Shown piece after piece: positions 21,960 to 35,640 of a stretch of 64,000 nt of DNA. Source of the stretch: Lonicera japonica (taxonomy: Eukaryota > Streptophyta > Magnoliopsida > Dipsacales > Caprifoliaceae). The DNA lies in NCBI GenBank assembly GCA_021464415.1, contig CM038467.1:68891393-68955392 (forward strand). The letters are read 5' to 3'. The notes beneath the pieces are model-generated. The model saw only the letters and a program-made list of their open reading frames with translations. It made no database searches and was not told where the DNA came from. Each line of letters opens with the position of its first letter. The stretch's first letter is position 1. A program made the position numbers and the translations under genes.

Positions 21960-23760
21960 AATGTTTTATGTTTGTGATTTCCAACATGAGAAACTTTCTA
22001 TGGAATCATATCTTGAAGACTTCTTAGAAGGGCCAAAAGTCCTTTTGCAGGGTATGTTCCCTGTGTATCAGTTACAAAATTTTCTCATTTCAATCTCTCT
22101 CTCTTTAATTTTATCTTTTATGCCTCCAAAGAGGGCTTTTTGTTTGTGGAAAGTGGCTGGATTTGCCTGTAGAAAGGGCTTTGCTTTGCCTGTAGAAAAG
22201 GCTTAGATTTTCCTTCAGAAAGGGCTTAAATTTCCATCATATTACTTACTTAGGGATTCTCTGGGGGCTATTGGACCTTTTCTGACAAGTTGCTATGGAT
22301 TGCTCCTTATAATGATGATTGAGGGTGTGCTGAGGTATCTACTGAGATGCGATGGTTCCCCTTAGCACAATGATTAGGAGGTTGTTGAATGGATAGGTGA
22401 TCGAAGTATTTACTGGGATGCGGTGGTAAAACCTGTCTGGTAGGTCATGGCACTTGTATTAGGTCATGTAATATGTGGGGATATTGTACTTATAACGCTT
22501 AACGGGGATATTGTAGACACTTGGGTCATCATTGTATTTTACAAAACTTGTTAATGAGAAATTTATATTAATACACAATTGGAAAATGTACAATAAATGC
22601 ATCACCACATATGAGATTTTACTTTGTTGAGCTACTTTACATAATCTAAGCTATATGAAATTAATATAACATTGAATTAGTATTATTTAGTGTGTTGGCC
22701 CTTTATGTTTTATTGTTGTTTTGTTGTTTCAATGCTTTGACTAAATTATCTACATATGTGATGATTGTAAGGTTATAGCCTTAGTTTGAGGGTTGTAGCG
22801 TTCCTTATTGATTAGGTTGGAGCCCATTTGTAGTTGTAGCCGCTTAGATTATCAAGTTGGAGCCCGAAGTACTGATATTAGACAAGGGTTGTAGCCCTCT
22901 TAATGAGATGAAGTTGTAGCATCTTGCTAGTGGTTGTAGTCGCTAATGTATAGGGTTGTAACCCACTGCAAAGAAAGGGTTGTAGCCCTTTTCGGTTGCT
23001 TTTGAGATGAAATGAGACCTATTGTTGGATAATTGGAGCCGTTATAATTGCCAACACATTGTATTTTCGGTTAATGATTATACATTTTTCGTTATGCATG
23101 GTTTCATATTTGATATTTGGGGAATATGATCATGCGATGTGCAAGACATTAGTTTAAAGCTTATAGCATATGCTTGATATAATAAACCAATGAATTATAC
23201 TTATTTGAATTATAGAAAACTTTATTATAGTATGGCACGATGCATGTATATGATGGATGTACTTTCATATATAAAAACCTTATAATTCCCACTGAGCCCA
23301 TGTTTGGCTCACTCCCATTTTCCAAACCAATTTTGCAGGTACGACTTTAGGTTGGCACATTACGTTGAAGTCTAGATGCCTCTGATAACCATGGACTCAC
23401 ATTATACTTCCACAGAGAGATGACTTGACATTTATTGTATATTCCTTTTTGAGTTTTATATAAACATTATAAACCTTATTGCACTATTGAAATTCTAAAG
23501 TAAAGACCCTTTGTATATTGGAAATATTATTTATTTGACTTTATATCCATTGGATGGACTTTAATATTGTGTTGACATAATCTATTTTTTTCTGGTAAGT
23601 AACTTACTAATACCATCTTATAAATGAGTAACTATGAAAAATGTTTCATAAATTATAAATTTTATATTTCACCAACCATTGTGAATGACGGCATCCGTGA
23701 TTAACGGTCCCGAAGATTTAAACCTCATAATGGGATTCGGGTTTAATTTTTCTATAAAAT
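21960..23760 (+). mobile_element. Old LTR remnant, probably gypsy (Tekay-like)
   Basis: The stretch reads like a degraded LTR in plus orientation: ACTGAGCCCATGTTTGGCTC and GCAGGTACGAC near 23300-23345, and GACGGCATCCGTGATTAACG near 23688 at its end. No clear TG/CA ends or TSD were found. It contains the GTTGTAGCC motif cluster described separately. Lineage is a guess from LTR style. Confidence 0.4.
22770..23045 (+). repeat. Dispersed GGTTGTAGCC motif, about eleven degenerate copies
   Basis: Variants of (G)GTTGTAGCC(C) recur every roughly 15-45 bases, for example GGTTATAGCC, GGTTGTAGCG, GTTGGAGCCC, AGTTGTAGCC, GGGTTGTAGCCC (twice) and GGGTTGTAACCC. The last form is nearly palindromic. They lie inside the probable LTR remnant. 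Confidence 0.75.
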
Positions 23761-24889
23761 TTGGTGGATATAATATACTAATCATGAATATTATCTCCAC
23801 CAAGTTTTATCAAAAAATTCATCAATTTAGTCTCTCATAATAGTTGGTTCACATTTAAGGATAAAAAAATTTGCCCTCTTAAAATCCTTTCCCTATATAT
23901 ATATATATATATAATATTTCTTATCCTTATGGCACTACCGACCTAACCTTATACCTAGTTTTTATCGTGGAAACCATACCAAAAAAGTAAAAACTCATCC
24001 TGAACCCTACTTGTTAGCGATATATCTAAACCGTTGGATATATGTAGCAAAACTAGCAAGTTAGAAAGAACTTGACTTAATAAGTGCATATTTTGTTTTG
24101 AAAAACTTGAACCCACACCATTTCTATTTGTATAAGCCAGAGGTTGACCTGCCTAACTAAATTTCACCTTGACATGTTGTAATTATATGATATTATGAGT
24201 GTATTTATAAGAAAATTATTACATTGAAAGTCATGTCAAATATGTTAAATTTATGCAAACCTGAACCTAGTTGGAACTTATGTTGCGGTATTTGGTTATG
24301 GAAGTCATATCATCTTGGTCTTATAAACTCTTGCGGTGTTAGTTGGAGGTTCGAAACCTTCTTGTAAATTATTTTTTTAAGACCATTTATTTTCTTTATT
24401 GTTTATTTTTTTTTCTTTAAGACCAAGTTTACTTATTCTTTACTTGCTTCTTAGAACTAAGTTAAAGTAGAAATTATGAAGCCCAGTTACCTAAATAAAA
24501 ATGTAAACTTATTTATTGACAAAATTCATTTTTTAAAACAAAAAAAAGGGGAAAAAGAAATTACTTTTAAAACAAAGTTTCAAGTGAAAAAACTTAGAAA
24601 GTTTAATTTTTCAAATATAATTTCCTATTTTATTGTCAACTAAACGCATATAGGAAAATAAGATTATTTTTCTTCTATTTCACTTTACCGCACTTTTAAT
24701 TATTGGGAATACCTTTCGTATTTAATTTTCATAACAACCAAATGGTGCCTTATGGAAAAAGGGCCCCGAGAGAAAGTTTGGTTGGGGGCTTAGGGCCCCT
24801 CGAATCTCAAGGCCGGGCTTGGATAAAGAAGTTGATCATACTAGAGCAATTGGTTTGAAACATCTAAACTCGCAGCTTTTGTTATATGC
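23761..24889. other. AT-rich intergenic stretch
   Basis: No gene seen. Contains an (AT)n run near 23899-23913 and, near 24350, a GGTTCGAAACC stretch resembling a tRNA B box, without a convincing cloverleaf. Confidence 0.5.
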
Positions 24890-25500
24890 GTAAGCCTAAA
24901 CTCGATATGTCTTATGTCTTATCCCGACCAACCCAACACTTTGTAATTTTATGAACTATAAAGGTAATAGAAAAAAAATTCTTATATTATGGCCATGTCG
25001 TAACAGGTCAATGGGTTAATCTAAAAGGGTTTTATAAACATGAAATAAATATTATAGTTCTCCTAATTAATTTAAGTCCATCTAGATAAGAACTGTAAAA
25101 ATTAATTTTCGTTAATTTTATATAATAACCTTAGTTTTTAATGCTAAAAGATTTTACGAAAAGATTTTTTCAAAATTCAATATACATTAGTTGTTGATGA
25201 GAAAGAACTCCACCCAACTGGTACGTTTGTTTTAGAAAAAAATGAACTTGCACCTTTTATTATGAGCGTAAGCCCAAACTAGATCTATCCTGCCCGACCC
25301 CCCTGACGTGTTGTAAATATAAAGGAATTTAAAATGTATTATGGTTAGGCAGAATAGGTCAACGGATTAATCTAAAAACTTTTATGAATATGAAACAAAT
25401 ATTATAATTCTCCTAATTAATCTAAGTCCATCCAAATAAGAATTGTAAAAATCAATTTTTGTTCATTTTATATTATAAATTTTGAAGTTATTAAAATATA
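24890..25500. repeat. Direct duplication, period about 365 bp
   Basis: About 24890-25150 and 25256-25500 are diverged direct copies. Both contain GCGTAAGCC, a TTATGG...GGTCAA motif, GGTTAATCTAAAA or its variant, and CTCCTAATTAAT(T/C)TAAGTCCATC. No coding content recognised. Age looks considerable from the many mismatches. Confidence 0.8.
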
Positions 25501-27460
25501 TATTAGTAGTAAAAACTAATTCACAAAAACACATATAATAGTAATAAAAACTAATTCGCGAAAAGACTTTTACTACCAATATTTCGTATTTAATTCTCTT
25601 TTAAAAATTAAGGAATATAAAAATTCCTATTCACAAGTATTCATATTTAATATTGGTACATTATTAATTGCAAATATAATAAAAGTCTTTGAAATTATTA
25701 TTTTTTTAATAAATTTTCTAACTCGGAAACCCGAGAAAGAGCGCTCCAATAAATAATGAAAAAGATAGAAGATGGCTACAAAGGCCGGCCCCTAAACTTA
25801 CAAAAAAGGTCCCTCAAGAGGACTATGGAAATAAAGTAACAAAACTTGAAAAATGAACTAAGCCAATAAAATAAAGTTCACTACCAAAAAAAGCAAAAAA
25901 GCCGAAATACAAGGCCAAAAGGCAAAACTAATGAAGCCAATTTACTTCAAAAGGTTCTTCAAAGGCATGCGCCATGATATAAGGAACCAAGCAATAGTTA
26001 ATAGATTTAGAAACCTCAAGGATATGCTTGAGCATAATCTTGGCTTCGGTCTTGGAAATATGCTTTGGGCGTAGTAGATGGCAAGCACTTGATTGAGGTA
26101 ATCGCGGCAAGCGTTCGATTTTTTGAACCGATTCTTGTGGTGACAATTGGATCCCGGCTTCTTTCTCCTTTTCCTCTTTTTTGTTGTGTTAAAACTCAAC
26201 TCACTAGTAGGGCTAAAAGAGGCTTTAATTGAAGACTCAAGACTGAAATTCTTCAATAATTTTAAGTAGATAATTATTTGAAATAAAAATTGACATATTA
26301 AACGTATCCATTATATATTTTTATCACAATCTATTATGACAAATAAGTAATTGACACGTTAACATGATAAAAAAAAAGAGATTGGGCCAGTCCCTGTTAC
26401 AAGGAGACAAAGTGGCTTGTCCAGTGCTACCATGAAAAAGTGGGCAGCCCACTGTCCAAAAGGAAGGGCAAGAGATGGGCTTTGTACATACGGGGATTGA
26501 AAAGGAGGGCAGCCCATTAGAGAGGCAATTTTTGGAAATAATAGGTCCACTGTCAATTATTATGGACTTGGAGGGTTTATTTTTAATAAAGTAATGGGCC
26601 AAAACATGATTTCAAAAGATTCTGACCCAAAGATGAAGGCAAACAACTACTGCGAGAATTTTGGAAAATTGTTGGGCCCATGTGAAAACCCAAATCTAAG
26701 AGTGTAAACGGATGGGATACAAATCAGGTACTAAGCTATCCATAATCATTTTCCTCTTTTAAATATGCTATCCAAACTATTATCCGTATCATTTCAAATA
26801 GAAAATTCAACTATTCTTATTCTTATCATATCGGATTCTTCAGATTCGGATAATTATCCTTATCCATTTCTATAGATAAGTTGCTCTATTTTTTTATTAA
26901 TCTAAAAATTAGCGCAATCTTAAACATACATTTAATTAATTTTTATTAATTAAGATGAAATATTTTACAAGTCATAACTCAATAAATAAAATGAAACATT
27001 TCAAAACTTGTTAAAATAAAGACTAAAATTGTATAGTAAACCTTGAATTCAATGATGAATTTTTATTTATTTATCATATATAACTCAATAAAATTCAAAT
27101 TAGATTATAAGGTAGTCTCAGAATTTTGGAAAATAGTTGGGCCCAAGTGGGGACCCCAAATCATATCCAATCATAGGAGGGGTGGTGAAATGAATGTGAA
27201 AAGGGTGTTGATTGAAAGCATTAAAATGATAATCCAATTGATTGGGCTTGCTGCAATTAAAACCCAAAATGTGGACTGTCATAAAAAAATCTAGCCCACT
27301 TCCACAACTAATTAACTCGGCTGAGTAAAAGGATAGTCCATCTCTAACTTATTTAGTTCAAATGGAACTTCACAATGGCCCACGTGATAAGTTATTGGGG
27401 TTCCACCCACTTTCTGCGCCGAACAGCGAGATACCTGTGACAAAAAATCCACACGCAACT
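25501..27460. other. AT-rich stretch with a possible LINE-like remnant
   Basis: Around 25740-26256 the minus strand has open frames of 72 and 104 codons and a GC-richer tail (GGCCGGCCTTTGTAGCC) ending in A/T-rich runs, which might be the 3' end of an old LINE; no RT motif is visible. Segments near 26650 and 27120 share GAATTTTGGAAAAT(T/A)GTTGGGCCCA, a short repeat. Nothing else supported. Confidence 0.3.
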
Positions 27461-28400
27461 AGGGGTGACGACATTAAATAATCTAATCAACTTGACCGGT
27501 TATAATAAAATTGAGTATGTGCGTATTGATTCGGTACAATAGAATCGAGTTGTTTACATTATTTGATACAATAAGGTTGAGTTATTTTTTTTTTTTAATA
27601 TTAATTCAATACTATTGTACCAAGTAAATGATTATATATTTGTTCCTATTGTATTGAGTCAATGCAACGAGCGTTAGAGAGAATTTTGGAACGTGGCAAT
27701 AGCCGCACCCTTTATTAACCGAACCGATCATTTCGATATACACATATTCATAACTGATACTGTACGGACGTGGTCGGTAAACCGACATTTAATTAAAGTG
27801 AAGATAACGATCAATTGGTTTAGTCATGGATACGTATGAACCGTACAAACACCTCCTTCATCAACTTTGACAGTTTTACCACCGGCTACATCACAATTCT
27901 AACTACAAATGCATCATTAATTCATTATTCTCCCTAAATCACACAAATCTAAGGACAACCGGCAAGTAAATTAAAACAAATAAAAAGACGGTTGCGAGAA
28001 ATCTAAGGGCAAGAACCGCAAGTGAGAGGAGTGAGACTATGAGAAGAGTGAGGGAGAGGGATTAAACGACTGACAGATGGTTTGAGGGATTTTGGGTATT
28101 AGACTATTAGTATTACTAATATAATAGTTCATATATTAATATTTAATAGTCTTATTACTTACAATATATATATATATATATAATAATTTGAGCAAAGACT
28201 TAGTCTGTCAGTCGGTAGATACCGACTATATTCATAATGTAAACCGGAATAGGTATTGGGTTTAAATGGTAATCGATCAATCGATTATCAACCGATCACC
28301 TTCAATTCAGTTACCAACTAAAACCATGGTCGGTTCGGTCGGTTGGGAATTGGGATTTATATATGGGAACATATAGATATTTTTGAAATAGTTTCAACTT
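27461..28400. mobile_element. Possible hAT-like remnant
   Basis: Begins TAGGGGTGAC near 27462 and has hAT-style subterminal text GGTCGGTTCGGTCGGTT near 28331. No matching end or 8-bp TSD could be found, so this is tentative. The interior is non-coding; an (AT)n run lies near 28166. Confidence 0.3.
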
Positions 28401-28582
28401 TAATAGGATATATATGTATTTATAATTATTCTTTTAATTAGTATGTCATGATACTTACAATACCTTAAATCAAAAGAAAAACAATTGTGGATAAATGTGA
28501 GCCATCAGGTAAAAATATAAACAAATATTTTGTGATTTATCAATAGATATATGTGTGTATATATATATAGGGACAATTAAAA

Positions 28583-29187
28583 AAAAAGGTCTTATTAGAG
28601 AAAGATTTTCACACTAAAGTCAAGGAAATTTTTTTTTGTATATAAAGGGCCTATTTTTTATTTTATTGATAATATGACGTGTCTTTTTTTTTTCATTGTA
28701 AAATGGCATCCGAACCCTTAAAATAAATTAAAAAATACCAATATGCATTAAAATATATACTGTAATATGAACTTTGCAATCAATATTTCACTGCAATATG
28801 AACTTTGCAGTCCATATTTTTGATGCAAAGTTCATATTGCAATACATATTTTACTGCAATGTGAACTTTGTAATCCATATTTCTAGTGCAAAGTTCATAT
28901 TGCAATGAAATACTGCAATATGAACTTTGCAGTTCATATTTTACTGCAATATGAACTTTGCAGTTCATATTTTTTGTGCAAATTTCATAAAGAGGGGGTA
29001 ATTTAGGTAATATATAACATGTTTTTATTAATTAAATGATATTTAAATTTATTCAAATACCTTCATTTAAAATATAAAACAAAATAGGCCTCTTACACTA
29101 ATTACCAATTAAAAATAGGCCATTCATTCAAAAGAATATTATTCATTAGATTTTTGGTAAAAATCAATGTGTAATAAGACCTTCTAC
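28583..29187. mobile_element. Short inverted-repeat element with palindromic minisatellite core
   Basis: Imperfect inverted ends share AAGGTCTTATTA (left near 28588; right, inverted, near 29182), and inner parts share GGCCTATTTT. No coding frame. TSD not clear. The core array at 28756-28985 is listed separately. Confidence 0.5.
28756..28985. repeat. Alternating-orientation palindromic minisatellite
   Basis: A motif ACTGCAATATGAACTTTGCA and its reverse complement alternate about seven times. Two copies of a 24-bp hairpin (stem AATATGAACT, loop TTGC, stem AGTTCATATT) are perfect at 28917-28940 and 28948-28971. Confidence 0.9.
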
Positions 29188-29450
29188 CTAATTTCTAGAT
29201 ATATATATATGTGTAAGCCACGTGTGTATTTTTAATATATATATATATAATTCACAGTATACACCTTATTAACATACTATATTACGATTTTTGCAATGTA
29301 TATTTTTCAAATTAATAGACTAAATATAGTATTTTACACTACTATATTAATGTTTCACACAAAGATAGTCTTATACCAGCCTTGCTCTTAATACTGTTCT
29401 CATTAGGGTCTCAACAATACATGTGGTGCACTATAATGATCTCGATGTAA

Positions 29451-30164
29451 GAGCATCTACAACAAGGTTTTCAAATGACTAAAGTATAGTTTTTTTTTGA
29501 AGAGTCATATCAACAAAATTGGCTCTCTATTTTGAAAAGTCATTCGATCTTTCCAAATTTAGCTAATGGAAAATGTCTCTTCAAATTAATTTTTTGAATA
29601 TTTTATTTGACTAAAGTTTGTGTTCGTCAAACAAGACATGTACAAACTTTGTTAGTGGCCAAGAACGAAGAAAAAATTTAAAACATTATCATTGAAGAGT
29701 TTATTGAAGTCATTTGAAAGTGCTCTTCAAAAGTCACTATTCAGATTGCCACGTACATAGGTCAACAAAATGATACCAATTACACAAATTGAGGAAAATG
29801 ATCAAATTTTTTTTTATTTATATGATATTGATTACATGGAGTTTTAACAAATATGGGAGAAGAGAAAAAATTATACAACTCGATACAATTACACTTACAC
29901 TACAATCTCCTTTAATAAAGGAGACTTCCTTCTCTAATCTTCTACTGACAACGTACATACAATTATGGAGACAACACTTAACTACTTTACTATTTATATT
30001 AATATATTTTTTTTGATTGAATAATAAAGACAAATACATAAAGTAATTATACAATTACTTTTTAAATTTTGTCCGCACTTGTTACTATCTCTTGACTTTT
30101 GTAATAGAAATAACTTTTTATCCTCAAAATTAAGTTACTTTTGAAAAACTTATTAGAGATGTTC
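29451..30164. mobile_element. PIF/Harbinger-type non-autonomous element
   Basis: Inverted ends GAGCATCTACAACAAGG (29451) and, inverted, GAACATCTCTAATAAGT (30164) are flanked by 3-bp TSD TAA (29448-29450, 30165-30167). The 714-bp interior has no transposase. Superfamily assigned from the TAA TSD and the GAGCATCT style of end. Confidence 0.72.
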
Positions 30165-31690
30165 TAAATTAGTTTTTAACTTTTACTCTCTTTATGCTTT
30201 CTTTTTAAGAAGCATGCATGATCCATCAACTCCGTTTTCTTCTTTCATAGTTCAAACAACACACATCATACTGAGCCACGCAAAAAATACAACATTAACT
30301 TACGTGATAGGCTAGCTTCAATGACATGTACTATCAGTCTATCATCTTCTTCTTTTTTTCTTTTTTTTTTCTTCTTCAATTCTTTTTCTACATATGTGAC
30401 ATTGATTTGAATTTGGCACTTTAATTTAAAAATAATCCAGAATTAGGGGCATGCATTAATTCAGAAATTGGGTTTTTGCACGGGCCACAAAAATCATTAA
30501 TTTATAGATGAAATTGTCTCATTAAGATTTATAAAATAAGACACATTGTGACCTGTATAACAATTTTATAAAAAAAAGTCGTAAATTTTCATAAAAGACA
30601 TAATTCCATGCATTAGTACTGTTTGAGTATTTATTGGTCATTTAAAGTCTGTAAAAGAATTATTATCCGAGAAAGTGTTAATAGTTTATAAGTGAAAAGC
30701 ACATTGCATGTAAGATTTACGTTTGAACCAGCAAGCAATTTGTTGTCACATTATATTATGCAGCGCAAAAATAAAGTGATAAGCTAGCTTCAATATATGA
30801 CATGTTTTTATATTCTTCTTTTTTGATTTGAATTTCACACTTAACTTCAATTAAAAAAATATGATGAATTAGGGGCAGGCATTCCATAATTCAAAATTTG
30901 GGTTTTTGCATAGGCTCCATATAGATATTCGTAAAATATTAAAAAGTTGTGATATTGGCACCCTCAATAATCTCTTAGTAACACTTCCTCCTAAAAATAA
31001 GATTCAATCATTATTTCCACCCCATTTCTTTTAATTTAACACAAAGGTTATTAATTAACCCACTAATCATATGATTAACTAAACTACCCCACATTCAATA
31101 CATTTCAAAAATCTTTTTCCACATTTAATTCCCCACCAAAATTCTTCCACCATCTCAACAGAGTTTGACAACAAATTCCAATTACACCAAAACTGTCACG
31201 AGAAACTTCAATTGATGAAAACACAAGTTCAACTTAACAAAATTTAATCCGAAGCAAAATCCAAAGTTCAAATATTGGTAGGAAAGAGAAAAACTACGAA
31301 ACAATTGAAGCTTAACAAGCAAGAAAGAGTTAATGAGAGAGAGTAGACATATTTTATTTTGTTTCATTATTTATATCATTTTCATAACATACACATCAAA
31401 TATATACACAAACAACACATTGCGAGCTGCTTGTAACGCGAAGAAGGTTCACTCAGTTACGAGTCACCAAGTATGGCCATTTATGTGCATGGTTCAAGAT
31501 GACTCACTCGGTTCTTAAGGGACGAGTAGCTACGCATGTTGCTCGGTTGAGAGTAACATAATGAAAGTCCCACTAAAAGTTAAACTGATGAGCTATCAGT
31601 ACTTTCATTTGACCCTGAGAAACCGACTGCTTCAGACCTTGCTCGGTTATGACCTGTCGAGAGTGACTAACCATACTCAGTTGAGAGCAA
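30165..31690. other. AT-rich intergenic stretch with duplicated segments
   Basis: 30215-30560 recurs at 37860-38160, and a shorter relative lies at 30700-30920. No genes recognised; open frames are short and without domains. Confidence 0.6.
30215..30560 (+). repeat. Direct repeat, copy 1 (partner at 37860-38160)
   Basis: Shared landmarks are GCATGCATGATCCATCAACTC-like text, GAGCCACGC/AAGCCACGCC, ATACAACATTAA, GTGATAGGCTAGCTT, GACATGTAC and GGGTTTTTGCAC. The two copies bracket the 31.7-37.4 kb inverted-repeat cluster and lie 7.6 kb apart. Confidence 0.8.
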
Positions 31691-32308
31691 CCAAATGAAT
31701 TAATGAATATGGTTAGTTCTAGATTTATTAGTAATTCAAACAATTCCAGAAGTTAGTACTAGATTCATGAAAAGTATTAAGGTACATTTGATTTTCAATA
31801 CTAGCTAGTATTTCATTTATTATGTATTTAATCATAAAAGTATGTTATCTTATTTTCAAGGCAAATTGCAAGCGTTTTCCATCTGTTTTAAAAATTAGAT
31901 TCAATTTTATTCTCGTCTAAATGTTAAACCTGGCCACTTCCTCTCTTGTTTCAAACTTTTAATACTTCACTACACCTAACTGGTAAAGTTAGTATAATAC
32001 TTGGCGTGTATTACAAATGCAGAAAAAGACGGGGAGTGAGTATAATTTTTAAAACAATATTGGGAAGAGATAAGTGGAATATTAAAACAAAATTATGAGT
32101 GTATATCTTTTGTATAAAAAAGAGGGGAAGTATTATATAATTTCTGCAAACATAAATGATAGTTTCTTAATACATATATATTAGTGCTTTTGTAGAGCAA
32201 AGACGACAACATTATTGAATGTTTTGACATCTATAAACAACCGGCCTTTGATCACCCACTATTAAATAATCATAAGATTTAGATCCATATTGCTATTATA
32301 TTGATTAC

Positions 32309-33801
32309 TGTAGACACTCTGATCCGCGACCCCCGCAAGAACCCTAACGACCTTCGAGAAGTACTGTTTCTGGAGTCCGGGACCCACCCGAACACCTGAG
32401 ACTGCCCCGAAAGGGTTTGTTGGCCAAACAAACCTATTCATAAACGGAATTGTCGCACGACAGATGAGTATGTCGCGCGACAAACCCCTCTGACACCAGA
32501 CCATCCACTCTCTGACACATCAGTCTGTCAGAAACATCACTTCAGCCGTTTGTCGCGCGACACTTGCCCTTTCTGGGGAAATATCGTGCCACAATCTTTT
32601 CCGAGCAGTATAAATAGGCCAACACCCCCAAGGGTTCAAGGACAGCAACTTGGGATTGAAGAATTATTGGCTTATATTTGATTTTCTAGTCTTTCGTCAA
32701 GCATTCTTTGTTATAATCTTATTTCTGAATAATTATCGAATCTATTCTCGACACTCAACATGTACCGTCTCTGGAATCGAATTCTCGAAAATATCTGAAT
32801 AAGGAAAAGATCATCATCGTCGGAGATCTCTCTGTCGTATTATATTTTCTTTCTTATTATTATTATTCTCGTCGGGAAGGTAAACAAAGTCTCTTTTAGT
32901 ATTTAACATTAGATATCTGTGTACTTGTTTTATTTCTGTTGTTTTGTCCATGTTTTATTTGAATAAACTTATTGCCAAGTCACAAATAGTCTATTGTTTT
33001 CAAAACAAAAGACCCTGATAAAACAATTTGCAAAACCAAAAGAGTAAGTACATTATCATCCGGATAAAATCCTATTTTCAAAACCCGGACCAATAAAACT
33101 TACTTAGGAATTAAAAACCCGGCATATCCTATCTCTCTCATAGATTGTGATATGTCTAGTAGAACTCCCCTCAAGAGTTCTAATTCTACATTAAATTAGT
33201 CCCGATATAAGATCCGAACTTTTTCAAAAGAAGTTAAAACCCGAGAAAATCGTCATTATCTAAGAAATAATACGGGAAACTCTCTCTCTGAAATAAAACA
33301 ACTTTGTCATTTGTATCTACATCTTTCAAAACAAAACACCAGATCTCGGAACACAAAGGTTTTTCATACCCTTTCCCGTTTTCTCCAAAAGTTAGGATTT
33401 TTCATTTGAAAAGTAGTAGACTGTCAGTAAGAGCATCCAAGTTCTTTAACATAAAATAAACGTATAAAACCACTAGAGACCGAAAGGGCGGAATGGGTAC
33501 TTAACACCTTCCCAATCCGTAACATAGTTTTCGAACCCTATAGAATCCTGGTTTCGTAAACAAATGTGTAAAGAAAGGCTTATCTGTAGCCTTTCCTCTT
33601 ACACAATCCTTTTTGTCCGTTTTCTCGTAAAACGTACTGGCGACTCTGAACGAACCCTCTTGCATCTAAAAATAGAATATAGGGACGCTCGATATGAATT
33701 ATCAACATATAGAAGCAAATGAAACGACGGAATCCCTTCCGACGTTTCAGACGCCCAACGACGGGAATGAGACCCGGGGGTCGCATTTGCGGATTCTCAC
33801 A
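32309..33801 (+). mobile_element. Solo LTR of the Tat-lineage family
   Basis: 1493 bp from TGTAGACACT to TCTCACA, homologous along its length to the 5' LTR at 18954-20486 but in plus orientation. Flanks ATTAC (32304-32308) and ATTAT (33802-33806) look like a 5-bp TSD with one change. It carries four palindrome copies (near 32451, 32471, the perfect one at 32551-32562, and a decayed one near 32582), a GGTTTGTTGGCC dyad with one inserted base near 32414, and TATAAATA at 32609-32616. It interrupts an arm of the fold-back cluster, so it inserted later than that repeat formed. No internal domain follows. Confidence 0.92.
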
Positions 33802-35640
33802 ATTATAAATAAAATACTAGCTAATATTAAAAATCAAACGTACCTTAATGCTTTTCATGAATCCAGTACTAACTAGATACTACTAGAGTTGTTTGAATTA
33901 CTAATAAAACGAAAATACAATTGAAGAATATATTCATATTGAAAGAGTATAACAAATGTTAATTTCTCAATATGAATACATTCTACTATTAGTATTAACT
34001 ATATATAATGTGTCTATATTATATATAAATAAAACAGTAGAGCTATACATGCAGCATGCAACAAAAGCATGTGTAAAGTTAAGTAGGAGGGTAAACTGAC
34101 ACCTGCTTTTAGCAACTTTTATTGTAACACTTTTTATATTGAGATTATTTATATATATTATTTGTATATTGCTGACACCTCCTACTTAACTTTCCACATG
34201 CTTTTCTTGCATCCTTACCATTTTATTTATATATAATATAAACACATTATATATAGTTAATACTAATAGTAGAATGTATTCATAAACATTTCTTATACTC
34301 TCTTAATATGAATACATTCTTCAATTGTATTTTCATATTATTAGTAATTCAAACTACTTTAATTGTATCTAGTTAGTACTAGATTCATAGAAAGCATTAA
34401 AGTACGTTTGATTTTTAATATTAGCTAATATTTTATTTGTAATCTATATAATAATAATATGGACCTGAATCTTATGATTATTTAATAACGGGTTATCAAA
34501 AGTCGGTTGTTTATAGATGTCAACACAATCAATAATATTGTCTCCATCTTCGCTTTGCAAAAGCACCAATACATATGTATTAAGAAACTTCCACATAGAT
34601 CAGCGGAAAATATATAAAATATCCCTATTTTTTATACAAAATATATACACCCATAATTTTGTTTTAATATTCCACTTATCTCTTTCCCATATTGTTTTAA
34701 AAATTCAACTTACTCTCCATCTTTTTCTTTTTTATAATACACACTAAGTAACGTACTAACTTTACTAAGGGGTAGTGAAGTATTAAAAGTTTGAAACAAG
34801 AAAGGAAGTGGCTAGGTTTAATATTTAAACAAGAACAAAAGTGAGTCTAATTTTTAAAACATGCGGGGAAGCGCCTACAATTTACCTTGAAAAGAGAAGT
34901 TAATGCACTTTATAATTATATAAATAACAAATGAAATACTAGTAAGTGTTGAAAATCACCTTTATGCTTTTCATGAATCCAATACTAATCAATTACTACC
35001 GAAGTTGTTTGAATTACTAATAAAACGAAAATACAATGGAAGAATGTATTCATATTGAGAGAGTATAAGAAATGTTTGTCAATATGAATATAGTCAACTA
35101 CTAGTATTAACTATATATAATGTCTTTATATTATTTATAAACAAAATGGTAGATCATGCAACAAAACCTGTGGAAAGTTAGGTACGAGGTGTGAAAAGTT
35201 AGGAGGTGTGAAGTAACACCTTCTTTTATTATCTTTTATTGTAGTACTATTTATTTTATATTTAGAAAAATCTATTTATATATATTTATTTATATATTAG
35301 TATGGGTCTATGTAGAGAGATAACTAGACAAGTGTCCAAGAAGTGTGTGCTGAGTGTCTAGAAAGTAAAAGTAAAAGTTAATTTTTAATGTGAATTTTAA
35401 TATATTTGATTACATGTTAGAAAAATTACACAACTTGACACTTTGACTAGTTTTTCACGATCTAGATATGTCCCAAACTCTCCAAATAGACCCGCACCAA
35501 TATGCAAATAATATATGATTAGAGTTTTTCAATATAAAATAAAGAGTGTTACAATAAAAGTTGCTAAAAGAGGTGTCATTTCACACCTTCTTGGCTAACT
35601 TTCTACGTGCTTTTGTTGCATGCTCTACCATTTTATTTAT

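Noticed and set aside
24290..24370. Possible tRNA or tRNA-derived SINE (GGTTCGAAACC)
   Set aside because: B-box-like text only; no acceptor stem or convincing A box.
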